Shown piece by piece: positions 49,401 through 54,314 of a stretch of 64,000 bases of DNA; positions within the stretch are counted from its first letter, which is position 1; every line of letters starts with the position of its first letter. This DNA comes from Panicum virgatum (lineage: Eukaryota; Streptophyta; Magnoliopsida; Poales; Poaceae). The translations under genes were made by a program, and so were the position numbers. The DNA lies in assembly GCF_016808335.1 (NCBI RefSeq), contig NC_053149.1, forward strand, positions 39,820,118-39,884,117, given 5' to 3'. The notes below the pieces were generated by a model. It was given only the letters and a program-made list of their open reading frames with translations, was not told the origin of the DNA and searched no databases.

Positions 49401-51821
49401 GCGGATATCCGACTGGTATGAGTAATTCATCACACGACCATCGCAGCGAGGACACGAAACAAAATATTAGAGTTTCATCTACGCCATGCATATCTCCATA
49501 TGCATGCGCCACGAACCTATAACAAGCAGCATCGGCTCTGATACCACTGAAGAGAAACGAGCACCGAAAAAAAAATCTACCCGTACCTAGGAACTACTGC
49601 TATTATAGATCACGGGATTACCACTAGACGCGCGGGTGCGGAACTTCTGAAGTGCGTCGGTGTCGTGCAGATGAAAGCCGGCAGTGCAGTTGCGAGAACC
49701 TCCTCACGTGTGGCTCGTCCTTGTGCAGCAGGTGCAGCACCTCCAAGATATCCACACGTATGGGAAGAAGCGTCGCGATCCGGACTGCTAGGTCCGCGAG
49801 GACGACCTAGGGCTTGGCGCATAGGATGGGGTGGCTACTGTTCATGCACGTGTACTGTAGCGCAGGTTAGGGTTAGCCTTTGGGCACCCCCTTTTGCTTT
49901 TATAGCCCCTGGGGTGCCTCCTAGGTGGGCTCCTCTTGGGCCCCACCTTGGATGCCTCTTTTGGGCCTGAGAGGCCCATTAGTGCACCTAAGCCCAGTCT
50001 AATTTGGATCTCATCCTTATCAGGCTTCTTTCCCTTAAGTATGTGACCCTATAGACCCACATGCGAATAGACATGGCCCGAGTACTCTTACTCGGCCTAA
50101 TAGTAGACAGTGGCCTCTAGCAAGACATGTCAACTCCTATACGCACGCAAAGAACATATCCGACGAGCCGTCACAATATCATATACATGTTGTTCCTTTT
50201 GCCTCACGATATTTAGTCTAGCTCCAAGCTGACCTCTCTTTCTCGATGCCGTGATTCAGATCCTTGGTTAACTTTTAACCTTCGCATGGCCATGCACTTC
50301 TTGATCTGAGTCACTCAAGGGGCCCAGAGATATCTCTCTCATGTAGAGAGGGGCAAATCTCATCTTACTGACAATGTCTCACAGCATGATTCTTGACAAA
50401 CCCGAAAGCCACCTTTGTAACTATCCAGTTACGGAATAGCGTTTGATGGCTCCTAAGTAAATCGGTTCACATCTTGAGTACATACGACAATCTCAAATTT
50501 AAGGACACAGCGTACATATTGTGTAATGAGAAATCACCATCTCGCGTTGGGTCAGTTTAGTCTCATGTCTTACATAAGCCCACATTATTAGTTTGACATC
50601 TCCATGTCCATGACCTGTGAAACATAGTCATCAACTAATACATGTGCTAGTCTGATATTCAAGTGTGTTCTTACTTGAACTCCGACTAGGAACATCTTTA
50701 GAATAACCATACAAGTAAAGAGTCTCACAAACAATTCACATAATTGTTAATCAATACAAGTTGTCTTTCATGGATATTCAAAGAACACTTCGTTAATCAT
50801 GAATACTAGGAAATATAATCATCTCTATGATTGCCTTTAGAGCATATTTCCAACACTCCCACCATTTCGAAATCACACAAACATTCAAAAAATATTGTGG
50901 GATTTCATAGTTCTCAAATCCTTGTCAGTATTTATTTTCAAAACACAAGATGACATTTTTGTGTCTCTCAATTAATTAATTCTAGGAGAACCATTCCGCT
51001 ATGACTCTTGATGAGAAAATTGAATCTGCCCGTAAGAAGAAAGAGGAGGGGGACCATATCTTTACCTCCGGAAACTTTTTGCGAGCATATAGGAGGTATT
51101 TCAAGGTAAGTAACTACAACATCACTAATATATTTGCATGTGCGGTGTGGCGCATGAATCCTTAGCTATTTTTTTCTTCCCAACCCCATTTTCGGATACC
51201 ATAACCTTTAATAGCCTTTAATTTATTGGTTCAGACTTAGTTTTCTATGAGTTGCACATTATTGACATTAGTTTCTCTTATTGGGTTATTACTTGCCAGA
51301 GGGAGTCAGGGCAAGAAATGAACATGATCTACTGGATAACTTAATAACTATGACCCAAGAGATGGCATGGATCCTTGTATACTAACTTTATTTAATAATA
51401 TAATGTGTGGTTGACTCAGTGTGGTTCTCTAAGTACTATTTTGACAATTAATTTATTTATATGCTTGTTTTGCAATCTTTTATAATAGTAAACAAGTACT
51501 CTAAAAATATAAACCCATGTGTACCATTTCTGTATAACAGCATGTTTGTTATAAAAAATAATGAATTGCTTGTGCAATTTACGAAACAAATTTTAACCAC
51601 TAAATGTAGCCATATTTCAAGAGGGCGCAGTACTTTTCTTTATAGGCTTGAGATTGAATCTAAGAAGTAAATATGTCTTGAAGGCCAGCCAGATCCTACG
51701 GTCATGCTCTCCGGATCCAGATGGTGAAATAAAGCAAATGCTAATTTGCATGGCTTTAAGCGGTGCTAAATGCACGATGCAACTTCAACGCTTCAAACAG
51801 GCATCCGACTGCATCCATGAG
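13067..51821 (+). CDS. Multidomain FKBP-TPR immunophilin-like gene, 11 exons, 3' end not found
   Basis: Exons at 13067-13436, 22252-22326, 22966-23220, 24071-24145, 40508-40588, 40794-41003, 41445-41534, 42257-42379, 42767-42840, 50986-51105 and 51684-51821 join without a stop to give 1,611 nt (537 codons). Residues 1-123 are an unrecognised N-terminal region. Residues about 124-235, 236-355 and 356-451 are three FKBP-like folds, and 452-537 begin a TPR region ([20 protein letters not shown], then [19 protein letters not shown]). The order matches plant FKBP62/ROF1, an Hsp90-binding peptidyl-prolyl isomerase active in the cytosol and nucleus under heat stress. The first fold lacks several pocket residues. 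The third is interrupted by a MITE that may be spliced out. Introns 1, 4 and the one before the TPR exons are swollen by transposons. The later TPR motifs, calmodulin-binding tail and stop are missing from the window. It could be a functional paralogue with very large introns or a decaying duplicate. Confidence 0.75.
13437..13599 (+). other. Intron 1, proximal part
   Basis: Starts with donor GTGAGC. AT-rich intron sequence up to the CACTA insertion at 13600. No other feature was seen. Confidence 0.6.
14393..15255. mobile_element. hAT-type non-autonomous element inside the Cassandra LTR
   Basis: TIRs read TAGGGATGGCA and reverse complement TAGGGATGGCA, with a perfect 8-bp TSD GTTGCAAC (14385-14392 and 15256-15263). 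An 8-bp TSD is diagnostic of hAT transposons. Arrays of CCCGCGG/GCGGGTGC motifs lie inside each end. The core has a GC-rich captured block (about 14650-15045) and two near-identical adjacent copies of a segment around TTACTATGCTGAATTGTGAT (15087-15152). No transposase was seen. Confidence 0.88.
15284..15362 (+). other. 5S-rRNA-like segment within the Cassandra LTR
   Basis: GAACTCCGAGGTTGGGTGC, CTTGG and GGGGATGGGTGACC occur in the order and spacing of the 3' two-thirds of plant 5S rRNA, including its box A and box C control regions for RNA polymerase III. It is not a 5S gene: the first 40 nt of 5S rRNA are missing and the context is an LTR. Confidence 0.78.
16250..17107. other. Intron 1 interior, no feature recognised
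   Basis: No splice-supported exon, TIR pair or LTR was seen. Open frames here lack family motifs. Confidence 0.4.
17108..17745. mobile_element. Short CACTA element C, 638 bp
   Basis: The left end CACCACTAGAAAA pairs with a right end whose reverse complement is CACTACTAGAAAA, one mismatch. The TSD is a perfect TAG (17105-17107 and 17746-17748). Subterminal motifs ACCCGGTACTAA and CGGTACTAAAG repeat at both ends. It is internally deleted, with no transposase, and carries a tRNA-like segment. Confidence 0.85.
17427..17505 (+). other. tRNA-like segment (Pol III box A and box B) in CACTA element C
   Basis: TAGGTGAGATGG (17433-17444) resembles a box A, and GGTTCGAATCC (17479-17489) is an exact box B (T-arm) consensus about 35 bp downstream, as in tRNAs. 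Acceptor-stem pairing was not convincing, so it is more likely a tRNA-derived (SINE-like) fragment than a functional tRNA gene. Confidence 0.5.
17932..18788. mobile_element. Non-autonomous TIR element carrying a PPR-gene fragment, 857 bp
   Basis: The left end GAGCAACTTTAATGGATTAG matches the reverse complement of the right end, GAGCAAGTTCAACAGATTAG, at 16 of 20 positions. TAA flanks both sides (17929-17931 and 18789-18791), as for PIF/Harbinger-type elements. Only the terminal 60-70 bp are AT-rich. The GC-rich interior (about 18050-18690) looks like captured genic DNA and includes a recognisable pentatricopeptide segment. Confidence 0.68.
18583..18672 (+). pseudogene. Captured PPR (pentatricopeptide repeat) fragment
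   Basis: Thirty codons read [20 protein letters not shown] followed by PQCNVV. This is the helix-turn-helix signature of plant PPR proteins, in which an EMP..NVV..N motif ends one repeat. A second frame just upstream reads [13 protein letters not shown], so a frameshift separates two parts of the source exon. It has no start, organelle-targeting peptide or further repeats, so it is non-functional as a PPR protein. Confidence 0.65.
18796..19559. mobile_element. Stowaway-like element with enlarged interior (tentative)
   Basis: The left end CTTCCTCCATCCTGTAATGC and the right-end reverse complement CTTCCTCCGTCCTGAAATGT are good inverted repeats of Stowaway type, with TA before the left end. The expected TA after the right end is absent (CAGC follows). 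The 760-bp interior contains a 92-codon minus-strand frame (18909-19187) that I do not recognise, perhaps captured sequence. Confidence 0.5.
19560..20087. other. Intron 1 interior, no feature recognised
   Basis: Purine-rich sequence (GGAGATGGAGAC, GGGAGAGAGAATGGAG at about 19605-19640) followed by ordinary AT-rich intron. No gene or repeat boundary was identified. Confidence 0.4.
20091..21124. mobile_element. PIF/Harbinger-type non-autonomous element, 1,034 bp
   Basis: TIRs are GGGCCTGTTTGGCATGGCTC on the left and TGGCCTATTTGGCATAGCTC (reverse complement) on the right. TAA flanks both sides (20088-20090 and 21125-21127). The subterminal zones repeat CTCCAACTC/GGAGTTGGAG. A GC-rich core (about 20520-20910) has open frames on both strands that I cannot assign. 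Confidence 0.8.
21317..21603. mobile_element. Tourist-like MITE, 287 bp, with internal duplication
   Basis: Inverted ends are GAGCATCTCCAAAAGCTCTT and reverse complement GAGCATCTCCAAGAGCTCTT, with TSD TTA (21314-21316 and 21604-21606). A segment of about 34 bp beginning CTTGTATCTATGAATAGC is present twice in direct tandem (21333-21400). Confidence 0.88.
21607..22251 (+). other. Intron 1, distal part
   Basis: AT-rich intron sequence leading to the acceptor TCCAAGCAG before exon 2. No other feature was seen. Confidence 0.5.
22252..22326 (+). CDS. FKBP-like gene exon 2 (start of FKBP fold 1)
   Basis: Acceptor CCAAGCAG, donor GTATAA. The exon encodes [18 protein letters not shown] and IFKLTR, corresponding to the Y-T-G-x-L-x-DGTxFDSS strand-loop of FKBPs. 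The Asp that follows the Phe in active FKBPs is Ala here. Confidence 0.75.
22327..22965 (+). other. Intron 2
   Basis: AT-rich (TATTATTATTACTATTATT at about 22700), bounded by GTATAA and TTGCAG. No inserted element was seen. Confidence 0.6.
22966..23220 (+). CDS. FKBP-like gene exon 3 (rest of FKBP fold 1, start of linker)
   Basis: Acceptor TGTTGCAG, donor GTACAT. It encodes [20 protein letters not shown] then [20 protein letters not shown] and CDSDEVF. The pattern GE...FTIPP....LWFDVELL is characteristic of FKBPs. Positions normally occupied by Trp (the pocket floor) and Tyr (in AYG) are Phe and Val. Confidence 0.85.
23221..24070 (+). other. Intron 3
   Basis: Ordinary AT-rich intron between GTACAT and TTTTTCACAG. 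No transposon boundary was recognised. Confidence 0.55.
24071..24145 (+). CDS. FKBP-like gene exon 4 (FKBP fold 2 start; GC donor)
   Basis: Encodes [20 protein letters not shown] and VLEK, close to the second FKBP domain of FKBP62 in which VSKSEGVEF is highly conserved. The exon ends AAAAG followed by GCAAGA, a GC donor in the AAG-GCAAG context typical of GC-AG introns. Exon 5 joins in frame only with this donor. Confidence 0.8.
24216..28607 (-). repeat. 3' LTR of the chromovirus (4392 bp)
   Basis: Near-identical to 36086-40477. The first 3 kb are ordinary composition; 27250-28130 is GC-rich with long open frames on both strands (236 codons plus, 204 codons minus). The same frames exist in the other LTR, but the copies are too young for this to show selection. 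Confidence 0.93.
28608..28620 (-). other. Polypurine tract of the chromovirus
   Basis: On the minus strand AAGGGGGGTAGGT directly abuts the 3' LTR. It would prime plus-strand DNA synthesis. It lies immediately downstream of the natural gag-pol stop at 28619-28621. Confidence 0.85.
28619..33142 (-). pseudogene. Chromovirus gag-pol polyprotein, two nonsense codons
   Basis: One frame from ATG 33142 to TAA 28619-28621 (about 1,500 codons), with stops at 29873-29875 (TAA, in the integrase zinc-finger region) and 28766-28768 (TAG, in the chromodomain). Domains in order: gag with a CCHC knuckle ([14 protein letters not shown], about residue 330); protease DSGASHSF (about 400); RT with [11 protein letters not shown] (about 710); RNase H (YCDASGTG about 855, [10 protein letters not shown]); integrase HHCC finger (..YVAECDTCQ) and catalytic core ([28 protein letters not shown]); [19 protein letters not shown] linker; chromodomain ([16 protein letters not shown], then [17 protein letters not shown] after the stop). 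SDCG has Cys where SDRG is usual. The two stops prevent a full product; earlier domains are intact. Confidence 0.93.
33797..34696 (-). CDS. Leader ORF upstream of gag, 299 codons, unknown function
   Basis: An intact frame on the element's coding strand, from ATG 34696 ([20 protein letters not shown]) to 33797, lies between the PBS and gag, 654 nt before the gag ATG. Residues about 170-250 are Leu/Gln/Glu-rich with coiled-coil-like heptads ([20 protein letters not shown]). The C-terminus is acidic and Pro-rich ([18 protein letters not shown]). No retroviral or cellular domain was recognised. Additional ORFs ahead of gag occur in some plant Ty3/gypsy elements; the function here is unknown. Confidence 0.65.
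   Translation of the reverse strand: MEELLVVDAQGHVHSACLHWDGFPRRLWELLSAAGYLQPPVYDGHEFVEDGVRRCSVTMVIPQQPLNGWEPIVTQMVGHYLLDTWELTAMRAMTTFCSLRPLEVVLTAFGLFPAPDPTDPLWLDRMAHVDVVATLDPVGALRTTAMCLDGLYRLHTYQGYAVAQLVDHAQALHLAVQLRDGQLQEASTELESRATLIAQLHGQVHELQDTVSDRDATINFLEDQFHDLQLEMDEAQGQLHAIQHAQDALHAPPDEMQVDEEDEPQEIEGVSEMDSEDQAPQPAPVEVHTPAASEASVNM
34709..36070 (-). other. 5' untranslated leader of the chromovirus
   Basis: Non-coding sequence between the PBS and the leader ORF. Only short frames, no domain. It presumably holds packaging signals, by analogy with other LTR elements. Confidence 0.6.
36071..36083 (-). other. Primer binding site of the chromovirus (initiator tRNA-Met type)
   Basis: On the minus strand TGGCATCAGAGCT lies 2 nt inside the 5' LTR. 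It matches the common plant PBS TGGTATCAGAGC at all but one position. Confidence 0.85.
36086..40477 (-). repeat. 5' LTR of the chromovirus (4392 bp)
   Basis: Partner of 24216-28607, same length. In element orientation its U3 promoter would fire leftward, against the direction of the host gene, so antisense transcription through introns 4 to 1 is possible. The host acceptor TCCCAACAG lies about 28 bp beyond its right end. Confidence 0.93.
40508..40588 (+). CDS. FKBP-like gene exon 5 (FKBP fold 2)
   Basis: Acceptor CCAACAG, donor GTAAGC. It encodes [20 protein letters not shown] and LIIKPE, aligning with the HFCPALAKAVKTMKKGE block of FKBP62 fold 2. The first codon is completed by the last G of exon 4 across the GC-AG intron. 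Confidence 0.85.
40794..41003 (+). CDS. FKBP-like gene exon 6 (end of fold 2, linker to fold 3)
   Basis: Acceptor TATATTTAG, donor GTAATT. It encodes [15 protein letters not shown] then [19 protein letters not shown] and the linker to NHAVVK. YGFGE..G...VPPN..L..DLELISWK is the strongly conserved end of FKBP62 fold 2. Confidence 0.88.
41445..41534 (+). CDS. FKBP-like gene exon 7 (FKBP fold 3 start)
   Basis: Acceptor AATGGCAG, donor GTTAAA. It encodes [20 protein letters not shown] and EPIEFTIDE, matching the KL.DGT.F...GH.EEEPFEF..DE block of plant fold 3. Confidence 0.85.
41535..42256 (+). other. Intron between exons 7 and 8
   Basis: AT-rich, with a degenerate local repeat: GTAGCTCCCTAGTG occurs at about 41730 and 41899 with similar flanks. 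It ends at acceptor GCATGCAG. Confidence 0.5.
42257..42379 (+). CDS. FKBP-like gene exon 8a (fold 3, upstream of the MITE)
   Basis: Encodes [20 protein letters not shown] then [12 protein letters not shown] and KQYHLA. The frame continues cleanly into the MITE at 42381, where an unspliced transcript would meet a stop at 42448-42450. The sequence at the MITE edge, GCCG followed by GTAAGG, is a good donor formed by the last TSD base plus the MITE terminus. Confidence 0.82.
42381..42777. mobile_element. hAT-type MITE inserted in a coding exon, 397 bp
   Basis: The termini are a perfect 11-bp inverted repeat (TAAGGATGGAT and ATCCATCCTTA) with a perfect 8-bp TSD CTTGCCGG (42373-42380 and 42778-42785), as expected for hAT. 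Subterminal ATTCGGATG motifs recur near both ends and ATACGGAT repeats lie inside. Removing the element and one TSD copy restores an uninterrupted frame reading [18 protein letters not shown], the expected FKBP fold 3 sequence. Confidence 0.92.
42767..42840 (+). CDS. FKBP-like gene exon 8b (end of fold 3, downstream of the MITE)
   Basis: If the MITE is removed by splicing from 42380 to a GTCTAG acceptor at 42761-42766, the reading frame is kept: the last ten MITE bases plus the second TSD add six residues (DPSLLA) before [19 protein letters not shown]. The exon ends at a GTAAGT donor. The coding part after the TSD is firm; the splice is inferred. Confidence 0.65.
42867..44228 (-). repeat. 3' LTR of the copia element (1362 bp)
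   Basis: Similar to 49548-50855 throughout. It contains an extra stretch of about 60 bp around TACTGTTCACGAG (43150-43240) built from local repeats. Its terminal TG is mutated to CG. Confidence 0.88.
44229..44240 (-). other. Polypurine tract of the copia element
   Basis: On the minus strand CAAGTGGGAGAC abuts the 3' LTR, the usual position and composition of a PPT. Confidence 0.7.
44249..48181 (-). pseudogene. Ty1/copia gag-pol, frameshifted and with catalytic losses
   Basis: From ATG 48181: the gag start (48181-47957) shifts frame into the rest of gag (47948-47292), which ends in a knuckle [14 protein letters not shown] whose usual His is Gln. A second shift leads into protease-integrase-RT-RNase H (47326-44249), one frame with TGA stops at about 45968-45970 and 45599-45601. 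The protease has NTG for DTG. The integrase shows HCRLDH and CEACLLGK (HHCC finger) but SYHGGEY where the second catalytic Asp is expected. RT has YVDDILLIG; RNase H has GYTDASF, EAEY and DNSGAI. The domain order (integrase before RT) defines Ty1/copia. This copy cannot transpose on its own. Confidence 0.92.
48182..49533 (-). other. 5' leader of the copia element
   Basis: Non-coding stretch between PBS and gag. No extra ORF was recognised. Confidence 0.6.
49534..49546 (-). other. Primer binding site of the copia element (initiator tRNA-Met)
   Basis: On the minus strand TGGTATCAGAGCC, one base inside the 5' LTR, is an exact match to the plant initiator-Met PBS. Confidence 0.92.
49548..50855 (-). 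repeat. 5' LTR of the copia element (1308 bp)
   Basis: Runs from TGAAGAG to CCAACA, partner of 42867-44228. Any promoter activity would read leftward, antisense to the host gene. Confidence 0.9.
50986..51105 (+). CDS. FKBP-like gene exon 9 (start of TPR domain)
   Basis: Acceptor TTCTAG, donor GTAAGT, 40 codons, phase 0 at both ends. It encodes [20 protein letters not shown] then [19 protein letters not shown], aligning with the ..EEKIEAAGKKKEEGN.LFK.GKY.RA.KRYEK segment that starts the TPR region of FKBP62. TPR domains of this family bind the C-terminus of Hsp90. Confidence 0.85.
51684..51821 (+). CDS. FKBP-like gene exon 10 (TPR continuation)
   Basis: Forty-six codons from an acceptor TCTTGAAG to a donor GTACCT encode [19 protein letters not shown] then [20 protein letters not shown]. 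This aligns with the second TPR helix pair of FKBP62 (..LNNAACKLKLKDYKQAEK..). Without splicing at its end, the frame runs on 22 codons to a TGA at 51885-51887. I chose the internal acceptor because the TATAG acceptor further upstream gives an immediate stop. Confidence 0.72.
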
Positions 51822-52164
51822 GTACCTCTTTATACATGCTTCTCTCTTTTGTTGTCTTTTTCTCCCAATATCAAATGTCTTAGGTGATTTTTATGAAGTT
51901 TAAGTTGATGTCCTAAAAGTAAGAGAATGTACCGAAGATATAACTTCATTCATGCCGGTTTCTAGACCTCATCAATGCAGACCATAGAGCCGGCACAACA
52001 TAACCAACGTGGGTGAGGGTGGGTATATGTGCTAGCACCCAAAATGGCACGGATATTCGACTATCTCTGCTTGTGCTTGTTTAGACTCAACATGGACTAT
52101 GACGTACTTGAACCAGCTCTAAATTAGGGCATGTTTTCGTATATGTGCCAATTCGGCAGTGAAG
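51822..52164 (+). other. Intron or 3' flank of FKBP-like gene; next exon not found
   Basis: No block resembling the third TPR motif (VKALYRRAQAY-type) or a terminal exon was seen here. An early polyadenylation or a long transposon-filled intron are both possible. Confidence 0.4.
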
Positions 52165-52777
52165 TGTGACATTAGGTTCAATTTGAATATGACCCATGAG
52201 TGTTGTGTGCACATTTTTAAGTACCATCTTGCTAGATGAGTAAAAGTGGACTCAACTTATAATTTTTTTATCCTCTACCCATAGCTCCTATAGGTTAACC
52301 CTTTTACACAAAATGAGGATGAAAGTTTAAATAGGGTGTAGTCGAATTCGTCCCTTAGAAGGGTTGGACAGTGCGATCTTCGAGGACATGGTGTTACAAG
52401 TGGTATCAATACCAACCCTCGCGGTTGCACATATGGGTCAATGTGCAAGCATATGGTGCATGATGCTCGTGGGCCTGTGTGGGACACATGGTATGGCAAT
52501 GCTTGTGGGCTTGTGTGAGACACACGACATGGCATATGGGCTAAGAGGGGATGTTCCTGGATATGGTCAATATGCGGGCATACGGCGCATGGTGTGTGCA
52601 GATCCGGATGAAACACACATTATAGTATATGGTGCCGGCCTAGACGTATATGGTCGTCAAGTTGGATCGAAAAGGACATCAGGTCCTTTGAGGAGGTGTA
52701 TGTGACACCCGGTCTAATTTAGTTGTGGCTCATAAGTGCTGTGTGCACATATTAATGCCACTTCTAGTGGAGGTTTC
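52165..52777 (+). mobile_element. TRIM-like element, 3' LTR truncated (tentative)
   Basis: A 234-bp putative LTR (52165-52398, TGTGACATT to GTGTTACA) is followed two bases later by TGGTATCAATACC (52401-52413), which resembles the initiator-Met PBS. At 52701 a second TGTGAC copy begins that resembles the first over about 70 bp (GTGCTGTGTGCACATATTAA against GTGTTGTGTGCACATTTTTA) before the larger LTR element interrupts it. The internal region is only about 300 bp. I did not find the rest of the second LTR after 59828. Confidence 0.5.
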
Positions 52778-53373
52778 TGAGGAATGTTGAGTACTCCATC
52801 CTGTCTGTGATGAGTGAATTGTCAACCGTGCGGTGTGATCGTGTGCTTGGTCTTTGGATTATGGGTACACGGGCATCGAGTGTCGACGGAGAGTTGCCAT
52901 GGAGGAGCTCAGGCCGGTCGGAAGCTGTGGCGTCCACTCTTAGATCGAGGACGCAAGCGACGACGGAAGGCGGGTTTCTTGGTTTGCGCCACAAAACCAA
53001 GCAGGCGGACGACGGTTGAAGACGCCAAGTCGTGGAGGCACGGGCGTCGGTCTCGGGACTGACGGAGGTGACGGGCGTCGACGGCGTCTAGGGCCTCGCT
53101 GCGGGCGAGGAGGTGATGGGCGTCGGGCGGTGTCTAGGGCCGTCAGAAGGCCGAGGTGGGAACAGCGTCTAGGGCCACGGCGTGGAGGCGGGAATCTTAC
53201 CACGCGAGGGGTTTTGGCGGTTTTCTCAAAACCGACCATCTACCCGGGTTTCACGGACCTTCCAAAACCGTGGACCAAATCTTCATCAAGATGGCGGCAT
53301 CGTGGAGAAGACTTCGTTCCGAAGAAAGAACCTCAGCCGTCAGATGGGATCGTGTACAGGGGGATGCTGCAGA

Positions 53374-53458
53374 CCAACCGGTCTGACTGGTCCCTAGCAC
53401 CGGTCTGACCGGTCTAACCAACCGGTCTGACCGGTCCATGGAACTGGTCTGACCAGTC
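53374..53458 (+). promoter_or_regulatory. Upstream ACCGGTCTGACCGGT array in the LTR
   Basis: Four tandem, slightly diverged copies of an ACCGGTCTGACCGGT-type unit lie immediately upstream of the TATA box. ACCGGT is itself palindromic. The spacing and position suggest protein-binding sites in the LTR promoter; this is inference. Confidence 0.55.
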
Positions 53459-53466
53459 TCCGCGGG

Positions 53467-53474
53467 TATAAATA
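53467..53474 (+). promoter_or_regulatory. TATA box of the gag-only element LTR
   Basis: TATAAATA inside GCGGGTATAAATACCCC, itself a short palindromic context. The same box is at 58948-58955 in the 3' LTR, so either LTR could start transcription rightward. Confidence 0.75.
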
Positions 53475-53985
53475 CCCCTTCACTTGTTTTAGGTTAGGGT
53501 GGCTTTTGTATCTTGTCCGTGGATTGTTCTGTTCCTCCCAGGCCGCCGCCCCTTTGTCTCTCTCCCCGTTCTTCTCTTTAGAGTAGGATTTGATTATGGA
53601 TTTGTGAGACTTTGTATTGGATTTGATTGGGAAAGGAGGCCCCATCCCTCTTGTGCTCTTTTGTGATGGATTTTCATTTCGTTTTTGGTGCACATGATCG
53701 TGACGGTTCGTAGAGCTCTTTGTAGTGATTCTCGTACCCCTAGCCTCGTCCCAAATCCTCTGGATCATGAGTTCTCACGAATTGAAGTTTTTGAGTTCTT
53801 GAGAAAACCCCAATCCTTCTTGATCTTTTCTTAAATTCTCAAGTTTCTTTGATCTTTTGGGAAAGATCTCTTGGGTATATGTTCGCAGGTTAGTTGCGGA
53901 GGTATCCTCCAAGTTTCACTAGATTTCGACTTCGTTTGCTCAAGATTCCTCTTTTGAAGTCTTGTTCACGGGTTTCTCTGGGTGG

Positions 53986-54084
53986 CACCAGTCAGACCGG
54001 ACGACAAGACCGGTCAGACCGGTCTAGACCAGTTCAGGCCACGACCGGTCAGATCGGTCCATTGCACCGGTCAGACCGGTCCAG
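53986..54084 (+). repeat. Downstream ACCGGTCAGACCGGT array in the LTR
   Basis: Four copies of ACCGGTCAGACCGGT, the exact reverse complement of the upstream unit, lie about 520 bp downstream of the TATA box in the predicted transcribed part. The same array is at 59512-59609 in the 3' LTR. Confidence 0.7.
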
Positions 54085-54314
54085 GCAGTCGAGTTCTGCG
54101 ATTTGTATCGTGTTGGCTCTTTTGCTTCCGCGCAGCTTCCTAGGGCTTTTCGCTAGGAGATAGCTAATCCATAGCTACTCTATCATATCCTAGGTTCGAG
54201 GGCTTGTGGTGATTTTTGGGATATAGGCCGACGGATCGATTTTGAAAGAAATTTTGATCGGCTCCCATTCACCCCCCTGGTCGCCGGTTTCGGTCCCTCA
54301 ATTAGTATCGGAGC

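Larger units (their letters stand above)
42867..50855 (-). mobile_element. Ty1/copia LTR retrotransposon, 8.0 kb, in the intron before the TPR exons
   Basis: LTRs are 42867-44228 (3' LTR in element sense) and 49548-50855 (5' LTR). The TSD CTCCC is perfect (42862-42866 and 50856-50860). The right LTR begins TGAAGAG and ends CCAACA; the left one begins CG instead of TG. The LTRs differ by indels (1362 and 1308 bp) and many substitutions, so this insertion is older than the chromovirus. The polyprotein is on the minus strand and broken. Removing the element leaves a host intron of about 150 bp. Confidence 0.92.
52778..54300 (+). repeat. 5' LTR of the gag-only element
   Basis: Partner of 58303-59828. 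It contains a TATA box at 53467 and two palindromic-motif arrays (53374-53458 and 53986-54084). It carries about 44 bp more of the upstream array than the 3' LTR but lacks about 40 bp present there near 59130-59170. Confidence 0.9.

Noticed and set aside
51640..51683. Using the TATAG acceptor at 51645 for the second TPR exon
   Set aside because: In the phase set by the preceding exon it gives TGA as the second codon; the GAAG acceptor at 51683 keeps frame and starts at the expected residue.
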